Source: Massilia sp. CF038 (lineage in GTDB: Bacteria; Pseudomonadota; Gammaproteobacteria; Burkholderiales; Burkholderiaceae_D). Taken from it: a stretch of DNA of 64,000 bases. Numbering within the stretch: position 1 is the first letter of the stretch; each line of letters starts with the position of its first letter. The stretch covers positions 1-64,000 of the forward strand of contig NZ_FQWU01000002.1 in assembly GCF_900129765.1 (NCBI RefSeq). The letters are read 5' to 3'. A model generated the notes under the pieces. The model did no database searches. It saw only the letters and a list, made by a program, of their open reading frames with translations, and was not told the DNA's origin. Below are positions 27,503-36,823 of the stretch, one piece after another. A program made the position numbers and the translations under genes.

Positions 27503-28083
27503 TGCATATGAACACTGCCCTGAGCAGCAATTCTCCTCCTGAAGTGGGCGCGACGCTACAGCGGCTGCGCCTGGCGCGCGGGCTGACGCTGGAGGATTTG
27601 TCCAGGATTGCCGGGGTGTCGAAATCGATGTTATCGCAAATCGAACGCGAGAAGGCGAACCCGACCATCGCCATTACCTGGCGCCTGGCCAATGCGCTCG
27701 GCGTGCAGATCGGGGAACTTTTATCGTCGGAAACACGGATGCCGGAAACGATCCGTGTGCTCGACGCCCACGAAACGCCCACCCTGCCCGGCACCCATGC
27801 CGGCTACACCCTGCGCATTTTGGGTCCCATGGAAATGGCGGGAAAGTACGAGTGGTATGAACTGACCCTGGCGCCAGGTGGCCTGCTTGAATCGCAAGCG
27901 CACGACCCGGGCACCAGCGAACACATGACGGTGCTGCACGGCGCAATTGAAGTGGAAGTGGGCGTCGACCGCAAAAAGGTCAAACTGGGTGGCACGGCGC
28001 GCTATCCGGCCGACCAGAACCATGTGCTGCGCAACACGGGCAAAACCGAAGCGAAAGCCCTGCTGGTGGTGTGCCACCGCTGA
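27502..28083 (+). CDS. XRE-cupin transcriptional regulator
   Basis: A 193-residue regulator with an N-terminal helix-turn-helix (about residues 16-70, GVSKSMLSQIEREKANPTI) and a C-terminal cupin (about 105-190) that usually binds a small ligand. It is divergent from kbl, and the shared 176-base gap holds the kbl promoter. It most likely controls threonine catabolism, by analogy with other XRE-cupin regulators of neighbouring amino-acid pathways. An ATG two codons inside (27508) is an equally good start. Confidence 0.88.
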   Translation: MHMNTALSSNSPPEVGATLQRLRLARGLTLEDLSRIAGVSKSMLSQIEREKANPTIAITWRLANALGVQIGELLSSETRMPETIRVLDAHETPTLPGTHAGYTLRILGPMEMAGKYEWYELTLAPGGLLESQAHDPGTSEHMTVLHGAIEVEVGVDRKKVKLGGTARYPADQNHVLRNTGKTEAKALLVVCHR

Positions 28084-28830
28084 TCAGGGCCAGCCCTCGC
28101 GCGCCTGACTGGCGTACTTGTGGCGGATGGCTTTCATGCTGCCATCCTTTTCCATTTTGCCCAGTTCGGCGGTCAGCCTGGCCACCAGGGCCGGGCTGCA
28201 TTGCTTTGAACAGGCCAGGTAATTGTCCGTCGTGCTGAGCGCGGTGCCGGCCACGATCTGGCCGCGGCGCGGCTCGTCACGCAGATACACCTGCATTTCT
28301 TCCAGCGGCCCGAACCAGGCTTGAATGCGCCCTGCCAGCAGCATGCGCGGCACGTCGTCGTTGAGACTGATCTCAAAAATTTGTTCCGGTTTGAAGCCCT
28401 GTTCACGCAGCAAGGTGACGTTGGCTGTGCCGCGCGCCACCGCCACCGCGCCCAGCGTGGTGCGGGCCTGCTCGTAGCTGCGGATTTGCGCGCCGGTGGT
28501 GAAGAAACCGCGCTCGGCGTGATACAGCTGGGCAATCCAGGTAAAGTGCGGATCGCGCTCGGGCAGGCGGGCCAGCGGCAAGATCAGTTCGTCGCGACTG
28601 GTGGGCAATTGCACCGTGAGAATGGCACGATTTTTTGGCATGAAGATCAGGCGCGGTGTCAAACGTGCCCGCTTCATCGCTTCCAGCACGATTTCGCCCA
28701 CCACCCCGTGTCCGCCATCCTTGCTGGCCATGGGCGGAATGTCCATCACGTACACTGGCACTTCCTCGGCTGCGGCGGCCAGGGCGCTACTCAAGAGCAA
28801 AACAGACAGGGTGCCGCACAAGGTGCGCAT
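28084..28830 (-). CDS. Periplasmic solute-binding protein, family 3-like
   Basis: A 248-residue protein with a signal peptide (cut near AAA-EEVPVY, residue 21) and an extracellular solute-binding protein family 3 fold. No permease or ATPase gene is nearby, so it may be a lone receptor or an orphan binding protein rather than a working ABC transporter part. I chose ATG 28830 (MRTLCG); the longer frame adds 26 residues that do not look like a signal peptide. It ends directly against the XRE-cupin gene. Confidence 0.75.
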   Translation of the reverse strand: MRTLCGTLSVLLLSSALAAAAEEVPVYVMDIPPMASKDGGHGVVGEIVLEAMKRARLTPRLIFMPKNRAILTVQLPTSRDELILPLARLPERDPHFTWIAQLYHAERGFFTTGAQIRSYEQARTTLGAVAVARGTANVTLLREQGFKPEQIFEISLNDDVPRMLLAGRIQAWFGPLEEMQVYLRDEPRRGQIVAGTALSTTDNYLACSKQCSPALVARLTAELGKMEKDGSMKAIRHKYASQAREGWP

Positions 28831-28858
28831 AACAGTGATCCGGAAGAACAATATGTTC

Positions 28859-29596
28859 TCAAGATACATCAAGCGTCTGCTGCGGTCCAGCCGTGATGGC
28901 GCGCACAATGACCGCAGCGGCCGCCGCAGCCAGAATATGCTTGAGCGTATGCCCGCTGACCACCGTCAAAAGGGCCATGCCGGCATGGTCGGCCACTTCG
29001 CACAGCTTGGCCAGCACGTACAGGCCGATGGCCAGACCGAAGGCGCGCCGTTGCGTCAATGCCGCACCGGCTTGCCATTGCAACAGGGGAATCAGGACCA
29101 GTGGCGCCATTTGCAACAGCAGGTAGGGCCGCAAGTCGCCCGTAGCCTGCCACCAGAAGACGCTGGCAACGGCCGCCGGGATCAGCAGCAACAGCGCCAG
29201 CGACGATGACAGCACCGTGGCCAGCAAGGCCGCGCAGGCCAGCGCGATGGGCAACCTGTCCCATAGCAAGCGCGCGTTGTCGGGCGCCAGGTGATACCAG
29301 GTCGAGCCGAACGCCGTCAGCGCCAGCGCCGCAATAAACACCAGCGCGCCCATGCGCGCATTGCCAGCCAGCGGACTGCGCTTCAGGCGCAGCGCGCCCC
29401 ACGCTGCTACCAGCAGAAAGAACAGATTGGACAGCACGTCGCCCAAGTGGTCGATCCCGAACCAGCTGCGCTGATCGGCAAAGGCGTGATAGTGCTCGGG
29501 CTGGGCGATGGGACCGTATAGCACCATGGCCAGAATCACCGCCATGGTGGCGTACAGCGCGGGCAGCTGCTTGCTGCGATGAAGAGGCGGCGTCAT
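28859..29596 (-). CDS. CREST-superfamily (ceramidase-like) membrane protein
   Basis: A 245-residue protein with seven hydrophobic segments. It shows the pattern of the CREST family of membrane hydrolases: an early His-Asp (IDHLGDVLSNLFF), a central Ser...His...Asp (GSTWYHLAPDNARLLWDR) and a late paired histidine (SGHTLKHI). In alkaline ceramidases such residues hold a zinc ion and cut an amide bond; whether this protein has that activity is unknown. Start at ATG 29596 (MTPPLHR). It lies 28 bases upstream of the solute-binding protein gene on the same strand. Confidence 0.7.
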   Translation of the reverse strand: MTPPLHRSKQLPALYATMAVILAMVLYGPIAQPEHYHAFADQRSWFGIDHLGDVLSNLFFLLVAAWGALRLKRSPLAGNARMGALVFIAALALTAFGSTWYHLAPDNARLLWDRLPIALACAALLATVLSSSLALLLLIPAAVASVFWWQATGDLRPYLLLQMAPLVLIPLLQWQAGAALTQRRAFGLAIGLYVLAKLCEVADHAGMALLTVVSGHTLKHILAAAAAAVIVRAITAGPQQTLDVS

Positions 29597-29663
29597 GAGG
29601 ATCCTTTGCTTGGGTGAAGCGCCAGTGTGCCGCCCTGCCCCCAAAGGTGATACCCAATAGCAA

Positions 29664-29686
29664 GACGTCGCCAGAAAGGCGACGTC
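29664..29686 (-). terminator. Hairpin after the prolyl oligopeptidase gene
   Basis: GACGTCGCC-AGAAA-GGCGACGTC is a perfect 9-bp stem 28 bases past the stop codon. The minus-strand sequence after it has only a weak T-rich run, so it is a plausible but not certain terminator. Confidence 0.5.
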
Positions 29687-29714
29687 CGGTACTGCATTTT
29701 AATACTGCTGCGGC

Positions 29715-31877
29715 TTACTGCGCGGCCACCTTGGCTGGCTCGTGCATCTTCAGCGCATGGCTGAGAAAGCCCCAGCGGTCGGCTGCTTCTTCAATCACCT
29801 TGGCGGTCGGCTTGCCGGCGCCATGGCCCGCCTTCACATCGATGCGGATGATCACCGGCGCCGCGCCCGCCTGCGCTGCCTGGGCAGCGGCCGCGAATTT
29901 GAAGCTGTGCGCCGGCACCACGCGGTCGTCGTGGTCAGCGGTGGTGATCATGGTGGCCGGGTAGCAAGTGCCGGCCTTCAAGTTGTGCAGCGGCGAATAC
30001 TTGAAAAGCGCCTGGAATTCATCGGCATTGTCTGCCGAACCATAGTCCGAGGTCCAGGCCCAGCCGATGGTGAACTTGTGGAAGCGCAGCATGTCGAGCA
30101 CACCCACCTGCGGGATGGCCGCGCCAAACAGCTCGGGACGCTGGGTCAGTGCCGCGCCCACCAGCAAGCCGCCATTACTGCCACCGCCAATGGCCAGTTT
30201 GGCTGGCGAGGTGACTTTGTTGGCGATCAGCCATTCAGCGGCGCCAATGAAGTCGTCAAACACGTTTTGCTTGTGCAGCTTGGTACCCGCTTCATGCCAG
30301 GCTTCGCCGTATTCGCCGCCGCCGCGCAGATTGGCCACCACGTACACGCCGCCCATTTCCATCCAGGCCAGGTTGGCGGCCGAGAAGCTTGGGGTGAGCG
30401 AGATGTTAAAGCCGCCGTAGCCGTACAGATAGGTCGGGTTGTTGCCGTCGAGCTTGAGACCCTTTTTCGAGACGATGAACATCGGCACCTTGGTGCCATC
30501 GCGGCTGGTGAAGAATTGCTGGCGCGTCTCGTAGGCAGCCGGGTCGAAATCGACCTTCGGCTGGCGGAACACCGTGCTCTTGCCGGTCTTCATGTCAAGC
30601 CGGTAGATCGTGGTCGGATTGGTAAAGCCGGTGAAGGAGTAAAACGTTTCGGTGTAATGGCGCTTGCCGGCCAGACCGGCAACCGAGCCAATGCCCGGCA
30701 AGGCAATCTCGCGCACCAGCTTGCCCTTGCGGTCCGTCACTTTGACCACGCTACGGGCGTCTGGCAGGTACTCGGCCACGATCTGGTTGTTGATCATGGA
30801 GGCGCCCACCAGCGTTTGCCCGCTCTCGGCAATGATCTGCTTCCAGTTCGCTTCTGCCGGCTTGCGGGTATCAATGGCGATCACGCGCGAGCGCGGCGCC
30901 TTGCGGTCGGTCGTGAAATAAAACACCGGACCGTCATTGTCGATGAAGCTGTAGGATGCTTCGAAAGCGTCAATCAGCGGCACCACCTTGGCGCCCGGCT
31001 TGCCCAGCTCTTTGTAGAAGATGCGGTACTTGGCCGCCGTGCCCTTGGTGGCAGTGATGATCAGGTATTTGCCGTCATCGCTGACCTGGCCGCCAAAGCC
31101 CCATTCCTTTTCGTCCGGGCGGTCATAGACCAGTACGTCGGCGCTTTGCTCGGTGCCCACCAGGTGGTAGTACAGCTTCTGGAAATAATTGACGCCGGCC
31201 AGCTTGGCTGACTCTTCCGGTGCGTCGTAGCGGCTGTAGAAGAAGCCCTTGCCATCCGGGGTCCAGGATGTGTTGGAGAATTTGACCCATTTCAGGTGGT
31301 CGTTCAAGTCCTTGCCGGTGGCGATGTCGCGCACCTTCCATTCGTTCCAGTCGGAACCAGAGGCGGCGGTACCGTAAGCCAGGTATTTGCCGTCGGGGCT
31401 GACGGCCGAGCCTGCCAGCGCAACGGTGCCGTCCGCCGCCAGGGTATTTGGGTCCAGCAGCAGGCGCGGCGCGTCGGCCAGCGACTGCATGGTGTACAGC
31501 ACGGCCTGATTCTGCAAACCGTCGTTGCGGCTGTAGAAGTAGCGCCCGCCTTCTTTGTAGGGCACGCTGTAGCGCTCGTAATTCCACAGCTTGGTCAGGC
31601 GCGCCTTGATGGCCTCGCGCTCGGGGATCTGGCCCAGCACCGACTGGGTGACCTTGTTTTGCGATTCGACCCACAGGCGGGTTTCTTCGCTGTTGGCGTC
31701 TTCCAGCCAGCGGTAAGGGTCAGCCACCGTGGTGCCATGGTACACGTCTGTCTGTTCGACCTTTTTGGTCACCGGATAGTTCAGCGGCGCGGCGCCAGCC
31801 GGGCAGGTTTGCGCCAGGGCCTGGGCGCCAAACAGGGCGAGCAGACTGAGGGCCAGGGATGCATGTTTCATTTGCAT
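29715..31877 (-). CDS. Prolyl oligopeptidase, secreted (S9A)
   Basis: Serine peptidase that cleaves short peptides after proline. The 720-residue product has a signal peptide (cut near ALA-QT, residue 23), a seven-bladed propeller and a C-terminal alpha/beta hydrolase domain. The catalytic serine is in GGGSNGGLL, the aspartate in TADHDDRVVP and the histidine in KAGHGAGKPT. The DPYRWLED motif near residue 53 is typical. It stands alone with a periplasmic role likely. ATG at 31871 is an alternative start. Confidence 0.93.
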   Translation of the reverse strand: MQMKHASLALSLLALFGAQALAQTCPAGAAPLNYPVTKKVEQTDVYHGTTVADPYRWLEDANSEETRLWVESQNKVTQSVLGQIPEREAIKARLTKLWNYERYSVPYKEGGRYFYSRNDGLQNQAVLYTMQSLADAPRLLLDPNTLAADGTVALAGSAVSPDGKYLAYGTAASGSDWNEWKVRDIATGKDLNDHLKWVKFSNTSWTPDGKGFFYSRYDAPEESAKLAGVNYFQKLYYHLVGTEQSADVLVYDRPDEKEWGFGGQVSDDGKYLIITATKGTAAKYRIFYKELGKPGAKVVPLIDAFEASYSFIDNDGPVFYFTTDRKAPRSRVIAIDTRKPAEANWKQIIAESGQTLVGASMINNQIVAEYLPDARSVVKVTDRKGKLVREIALPGIGSVAGLAGKRHYTETFYSFTGFTNPTTIYRLDMKTGKSTVFRQPKVDFDPAAYETRQQFFTSRDGTKVPMFIVSKKGLKLDGNNPTYLYGYGGFNISLTPSFSAANLAWMEMGGVYVVANLRGGGEYGEAWHEAGTKLHKQNVFDDFIGAAEWLIANKVTSPAKLAIGGGSNGGLLVGAALTQRPELFGAAIPQVGVLDMLRFHKFTIGWAWTSDYGSADNADEFQALFKYSPLHNLKAGTCYPATMITTADHDDRVVPAHSFKFAAAAQAAQAGAAPVIIRIDVKAGHGAGKPTAKVIEEAADRWGFLSHALKMHEPAKVAAQ

Positions 31878-31995
31878 GGAAGAGAGTCTTTCGGTAAAGA
31901 GTCGAGGTCGCCCGGCCGCGTCACGGCGCAGCCGACAGGAAGATGGCGCGGGAGATCATAGCGCGAATCACTGCAACATTGCTATATGCATATGA

Positions 31996-34404
31996 CTAGC
32001 TGACAGATTCCTCGTAGGGCAAGCTCAGCTTGCGGGGCGGCACCCAGGATGCAATCCAGGCTGCCATCTGCTCGCCCGGGATCGGACGGCTCATGAAGTA
32101 GCCCTGCGCCTGGTCACAGCCGAGGGCAGCGAGCAGGCGCCATACTGCTTCGCTTTCGATGCCTTCGGCCACCACGCGCAAGCCCATGTTGTGGCCCAGG
32201 TCGATGGTCGAGCGCACGATCTTGGTGTCGCCAATGTCGTTTTCCATGTTCAGAACGAACGACTTGTCGATTTTCAGCTCGTCCACCGGCAGGCGCTTGA
32301 GGTAAGCCAGCGACGAGTAGCCGGTACCGAAGTCATCAATCGACAATTCCACCCCCATGGCGTGCAGGCGCTCGAGTGTAGTCTGGGCCCGCACCGGGTC
32401 ATCCATGATCGCGCTTTCGGTGATTTCGAGGCAGAACGAGGATGGCGCCAGCTGGTGGCGGGCCAGGATCTCGGCAAATTTCTCGGGCAGATTCTGGTCC
32501 ATCAAGTCGCGCGTGGACAGGTTGACGGAAAACTTCAGGTGAATGCCCTGCCCGGCCAGCTCGCTGCACAGCGCGGCCGAGCGGTCCAACACCCAGCGCG
32601 TGAGCACGCGAATGAAGCCGGTCTGCTCGGCAAACGGGATAAAGTCGTCCGGGAAGACATTGCCGCGCACCGGATGCTGCCAGCGCACCAATGCCTCGGC
32701 GCCAATCACTTCGCCCGTATCCAGGCGTAGTTTGGGTTGCAGATGGAGGCGGAATTCACCGCGCTCGATGCCATTGCGCAGCTCGGTCAGCAAGCCCAGG
32801 CTCTTGGCGCTGGCCGTGTCCATTGCCGCTTCATACACGATGGCGCCATCGTTGCGCTGCTTGGCCTGGTACATGGCCACTTCGGCCATCGACAGCAATT
32901 CCTCGGCGCTTTCGCCAGCGGCAGTGGCGCCCGCAATGCCGAGCCCGGCGCCGATGTCGACGGTCTGTTCATCGAGCGAGAGCGGCGCTTCCAGCGTATG
33001 CAGCAGCGCGGCCGCCACGCGCTGGGCCTGCTCAACCGTGCAATCGGGCAGCAGGACGGCAAATTCGTCACCGCCCAGGCGGGCCAGCTGGGCCGCAGGA
33101 TGCAATTCGGGCACGCGCAGGCGCAGCCGCTCGGCCACCTGGCGCAGCAAGGCATCGCCAAAATCGTGGCCCATCACGTCATTGACATGCTTGAAACGGT
33201 CCAGGTCGAGCATCAGCACGTACAGCTTGTGTTCGCGCTTGTGCGCCTCGTCCAGCGCCTCGCCCAGCATCAGCACGAACTGGGCCCGGTTGGGCAGATT
33301 GGTCAGCTGGTCCCAGTAAGCCAGGCGCCGAATTTCCTTTTCACGGCGGGCGATACCGTCACGCATGCTGTCGAAGGCTTTGGCGAGGGCCCCGACCTCA
33401 TCGTCGCCCCGCACCGCAATGTCACCGCGGTAGTCGCCCCGCTCCAGCCGGCGGGCGGTGCGCGCCAGTTCGCGCAGCGGCATGGCAATGCGCTTGGCCG
33501 TGAGCACGGCGGCGACGCTGGCCACCAGAATGCCGACCAGTGTGAGCGCCACCAGGGTGCGTTCCAGCCGGGCGTACTGCTCGGTGGCCGCGTCGATCGA
33601 CTGGGCCAGCAGCACGCGCGCATCGTGGGCCGCGTTGTGGCCGATCGGCAGCAGGCGTGCGCTGTAGCGGCTGCCGTTAATGTTCAGATCGAAAGCGCCC
33701 AGCGGCTTGTCGGGTACCGGCTGCAGGTCGCTGCCGAGCTTGGCCCGGAACTGGGGTGCAATGGTGGACTCGGCCACCACCCAGGCGCCCTGCTTGTCGC
33801 GGGTGAGCAAGGTCACGTCCAGGGCCGAAATTTCGCGCATGTCGAGCGCAATCTGGCGGTCGATCACAAAGCCCATTACGATCCAGGCAATCGTCACCGG
33901 GGCCTTGACCGGCATGACCACGATCTGCACCGGCTTGTGGTCAACCACGGCAATGGCCTGGGCGCCGTTTTCGCGGTCGGCCCGTTCCAGCAGGCCGCGC
34001 ACCAGCTGTTCCAGGGCACCGGCGCTGACCATGCCGCTCGACACCATGACCTTGCCTTCGCCATCGATCAGCATGGTCAGATCGGCGCGGGCGCGCCGTC
34101 CGCTGTTGTCCAGGGCCGATTCGATGGTGGCACGGTCTTCCTCGCCGCCGTTGCCGATGGCGGCCACAAAGGCGGTGTCGCGCGCCAGCACCTGGGCGCC
34201 GAAGCGATGCTGCTGGGCGTTTTGCTCGACCAGCTTGCGGAACACTTTTTCGCCGTTGATCAGTTCGGCGCTGATGGAGGCGCGCGCGTTGGCATCGATA
34301 CCGCGTTCAATCACTAGCAAGCCGAGCACCTGGACCACGATCAGCAGCACCAGGAACAGCAGGGCAATGCGCCCTTCCAGACTCTTGAAGGGATTCAGGC
34401 GCAC
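31996..34404 (-). CDS. Membrane GGDEF-EAL sensor protein
   Basis: An 802-residue c-di-GMP protein. Order: membrane helix (about 13-33), periplasmic double-Cache-like sensor region (about 35-275), second helix (about 280-303), HAMP, GGDEF domain with an intact active site (RLGGDEF), and EAL domain with AEALVRW, DDFGTGYSSL and the lysine in DELKIDKSF. Both domains look catalytically competent. The RxxD feedback site before GGDEF is missing. It starts 1 base after the cupredoxin gene and is surely co-transcribed with it. Confidence 0.92.
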   Translation of the reverse strand: MRLNPFKSLEGRIALLFLVLLIVVQVLGLLVIERGIDANARASISAELINGEKVFRKLVEQNAQQHRFGAQVLARDTAFVAAIGNGGEEDRATIESALDNSGRRARADLTMLIDGEGKVMVSSGMVSAGALEQLVRGLLERADRENGAQAIAVVDHKPVQIVVMPVKAPVTIAWIVMGFVIDRQIALDMREISALDVTLLTRDKQGAWVVAESTIAPQFRAKLGSDLQPVPDKPLGAFDLNINGSRYSARLLPIGHNAAHDARVLLAQSIDAATEQYARLERTLVALTLVGILVASVAAVLTAKRIAMPLRELARTARRLERGDYRGDIAVRGDDEVGALAKAFDSMRDGIARREKEIRRLAYWDQLTNLPNRAQFVLMLGEALDEAHKREHKLYVLMLDLDRFKHVNDVMGHDFGDALLRQVAERLRLRVPELHPAAQLARLGGDEFAVLLPDCTVEQAQRVAAALLHTLEAPLSLDEQTVDIGAGLGIAGATAAGESAEELLSMAEVAMYQAKQRNDGAIVYEAAMDTASAKSLGLLTELRNGIERGEFRLHLQPKLRLDTGEVIGAEALVRWQHPVRGNVFPDDFIPFAEQTGFIRVLTRWVLDRSAALCSELAGQGIHLKFSVNLSTRDLMDQNLPEKFAEILARHQLAPSSFCLEITESAIMDDPVRAQTTLERLHAMGVELSIDDFGTGYSSLAYLKRLPVDELKIDKSFVLNMENDIGDTKIVRSTIDLGHNMGLRVVAEGIESEAVWRLLAALGCDQAQGYFMSRPIPGEQMAAWIASWVPPRKLSLPYEESVS

Positions 34405-34405
34405 G

Positions 34406-35035
34406 TCAGTAACCTGCCTCGTTGTCTGGCGCCGGCGGCTTCATGCTCAGCTTGAAGGCCAGTGGCGCGGGCGCGTCGGCCTTGAGCACGAGTGCCTGTT
34501 CAGCCACGCTGCCACTCATGTTGTAGTGCCAGGCCGAGACGCTGTAGCGCGCGCCGGGCGGCACCTCGATGCTGACCATGCCGGCCGCGTCGGTCTTGGC
34601 AAACCATGGCGAATCGACCACTTTAATGTAGGCCACCATGCGGTCGTGGATGTTGCAGCCAATGACCACCAGGCCCGCCTTGTCGAACACCTGTGGTGCG
34701 GCGGCCACACCGGAATACAGTTTCTGGTCGAATTTTTTGGCGGGCGAGAAGGAATAGATGTGGTGCTTGACCTTGTCGTTGTTGGGAAACGACACGGTGC
34801 TGCCGGTCTGGATCACGCTTACCATGGGCAAAAACTTCAGGCCGCTCTGTTCAATCTGCGCCGGCCGCTGCTGTTTTGGCACGGCGCCAGTGCCGCCTGG
34901 ATCGACCACAACGATGGCGTCCGCCAGTGGCTTGCCAGCGCTGTCGCTCACTTGCACAGTGACAGTGGCGGCCGTGGCGGCTGTGCCAAACGTGGCTGCA
35001 GCAAGCAGAGTCAGTAATCGAACAAGTTTTTCCAT
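34406..35035 (-). CDS. Periplasmic cupredoxin-like protein
   Basis: A 209-residue protein with a signal peptide (cut near TAA-TAATV, about residue 22). The cupredoxin fold carries likely copper ligands: a histidine in NNDKVKHHIYSFSP and the Cys-x2-His-x2-Met group in VIGCNIHDRMVAYI. Such proteins are often labelled 'methylamine utilization protein', but no methylamine genes are nearby. The one-base gap to the GGDEF-EAL sensor points to a shared role, perhaps copper or redox sensing. ATG 35035 is preferred to the GTG two codons upstream. Confidence 0.85.
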   Translation of the reverse strand: MEKLVRLLTLLAAATFGTAATAATVTVQVSDSAGKPLADAIVVVDPGGTGAVPKQQRPAQIEQSGLKFLPMVSVIQTGSTVSFPNNDKVKHHIYSFSPAKKFDQKLYSGVAAAPQVFDKAGLVVIGCNIHDRMVAYIKVVDSPWFAKTDAAGMVSIEVPPGARYSVSAWHYNMSGSVAEQALVLKADAPAPLAFKLSMKPPAPDNEAGY

Positions 35036-35188
35036 GAGCACGACCGGGAGTGAGTGGAAAGGCCGGACGTCGTGCTGCCGGCTGACCTATTGTAGCGTCT
35101 GGCGGAAAAATGCGAGAGGAGTTTTCGCGCCCGTGCGGGACCAGATATCGCACCGACAACAAGGCAAAAAAGACATGCCGCGCAGGCT

Positions 35189-36598
35189 TCAGGGACGGCG
35201 GGCGGCGCCAGCCGGAGCCGTTTGCACTTGCGGCACATGGCGCAGCTGCCACTGGCGCGACAGGTCCAGCGCGCAACCGATTTCAGCGGGCGTGAGACGG
35301 CGCGCCACCATGCTCTTGTTGGCGCTGGCCGTTTCATCGCCGGCGTCCGCTGCCAGCAGCATCCACATGTAGGAGCGCACACTGTCGCGCGGCACACCGC
35401 GGCCGCTGCTGTACATGCCGCCCAGATTGTATTGCGCCAGCGCGTGACCCTGTTCGGCCGCCTGGCCGTACCAGAACACGGCCATGGCATCGTCTTGCGG
35501 CACGCCCTGGCCATTGGCGTACATCACGCCCAGATTGTTCTGGGCACTGGCATCGCCCTGCTCGGCAGCGACGCGGTACCAGCGCGCCGCTTGCATATCG
35601 TCTTTGTCCACGCCCTGGCCAGTGGCATAAATAACGCCCAGGTTGAACTGGGCGTTGGGTGCTCCCTGGTCTGCTGCGCGCCGGTACCACGCCAGCGCGC
35701 GCAGCGGGTCGCGCGGGGTACCTCGGCCGTTGGCGTACATGCTGCCCAGATTGTACTGGGCCAGCATGTGGCCCTGCTCGGCCGCCCGCAGATACCAGGC
35801 CATGGCGGCGCTTTCGTCGCTGGCCACGCCCTGGCCATTGGCCAGCATCACGCCCAGGTTGAACTGGGCGTCCTTGTCGCCCTGGCTGGCGGCACGCTCG
35901 AGCCAGGCCATGGCGCGCAGCGGATCGGCGCGCACGCCCAGCCCTTCGGCGTAGGCCACCCCCAGCTGGCGCTGGGCGCCTGCATTGCCTTGCGCGGCGG
36001 CCTGGCGAAACCAGCACAGGGCCTGGGCATCGTTCGCCTCTACCCCCTGGCCGCGCTTGTACATCAAGCCCAGGTTCAGCTGGGCCTGCGCATCGCCCTG
36101 CACCGCGGCCTTGCGAAACCAGGCCATGGCCAGTGGACAGTTGACGGGGGCGCCGTGGCCGTACAGATAGCATTCGGCCAGCAGACTCTGGGCGCTGGCC
36201 ACGCCCTGCTCGGCGGCGCGGTAAAACCAGGCCAGGGCCAGCTCGTGGTTCTGCTCGAGTCCGCGCCCTTTCTTGTACATCTGCCCCAGGTTTTGCTGGG
36301 CCGAGGCGTCGCCCTGCTCGGCCGCATGGCGGAACCAGTAGGCCGCTTCGGCATCGCTGCGGTCGACCCCGCGCCCGTTGTAGTACAGGGCGCCCAGGTG
36401 GTTCTGGGCAAAGGCCAGGCCCTGCAGGGCAGCCTGGCGCAGCCACTTGAAGGCGTGCGCATAGTCGCGCTCGATGCAGTCGCCTTTTTTGTACATGAGT
36501 CCGAGGTTGAACTGGGCGTAGGCGTCGCCGCGCTCAGCTGCCTGGCGGAACCACACGTAGGTTTGATAGTTCTCGCGAGATATGTTCTGCCGGTTCAT
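35189..36598 (-). CDS. SEL1-like repeat protein
   Basis: A 469-residue protein made of eleven full SEL1 (TPR-like) repeats of 36 residues plus a degenerate twelfth. Each follows the pattern A-x2-W(F/Y)-x2-AAEQGD-x2-AQ-x-NLG-x-MY-x-NG-x-GV. The fold is an alpha-solenoid for protein binding. No signal peptide or membrane helix is seen from the ATG at 36598; a longer frame (start 36655) adds 19 residues without clear purpose. It stands alone, with a terminator of the next gene 158 bases upstream. Confidence 0.9.
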   Translation of the reverse strand: MNRQNISRENYQTYVWFRQAAERGDAYAQFNLGLMYKKGDCIERDYAHAFKWLRQAALQGLAFAQNHLGALYYNGRGVDRSDAEAAYWFRHAAEQGDASAQQNLGQMYKKGRGLEQNHELALAWFYRAAEQGVASAQSLLAECYLYGHGAPVNCPLAMAWFRKAAVQGDAQAQLNLGLMYKRGQGVEANDAQALCWFRQAAAQGNAGAQRQLGVAYAEGLGVRADPLRAMAWLERAASQGDKDAQFNLGVMLANGQGVASDESAAMAWYLRAAEQGHMLAQYNLGSMYANGRGTPRDPLRALAWYRRAADQGAPNAQFNLGVIYATGQGVDKDDMQAARWYRVAAEQGDASAQNNLGVMYANGQGVPQDDAMAVFWYGQAAEQGHALAQYNLGGMYSSGRGVPRDSVRSYMWMLLAADAGDETASANKSMVARRLTPAEIGCALDLSRQWQLRHVPQVQTAPAGAARRP

Positions 36599-36755
36599 GC
36601 TGATCCTCCGGCCAAAGGCCGTGCAAGCGCAGGAGTGGGGGAAATGCCGCAGCATCAGGCGACCTGAAAAGTATTGCTAAAAGTTTAAAACGGGAACAGG
36701 CATCTCGTTTGACAGTCCGCAAAGGCGCGCCAACGACAGCAAGATCTGGCACATG

Positions 36756-36790
36756 AAAAAACCCCGTAGTGATTGCTCACGGCGGGGTTT
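36756..36790 (-). terminator. Terminator after the exonuclease gene
   Basis: AACCCCG / CGGGGTT stem with an inner GTGA/TCAC pairing, followed on the minus strand by TTTTTT. It lies 34 bases past the stop codon at 36824 and ends the Hsp70-exonuclease operon. Confidence 0.85.
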
Positions 36791-36823
36791 GTATGCGGCA
36801 GGAAAAAAGCGCGGGCGAGCTGG

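Noticed and set aside
35189-36598. 108-base periodicity that could suggest a tandem DNA repeat or CRISPR-like array
   Set aside because: The period equals 36 codons and the repeats encode SEL1 units in one open frame; there are no identical repeats with unique spacers.
35222-36667. Plus-strand frame of 481 codons with regular repeats
   Set aside because: Its repetition only mirrors the SEL1 repeats on the minus strand.
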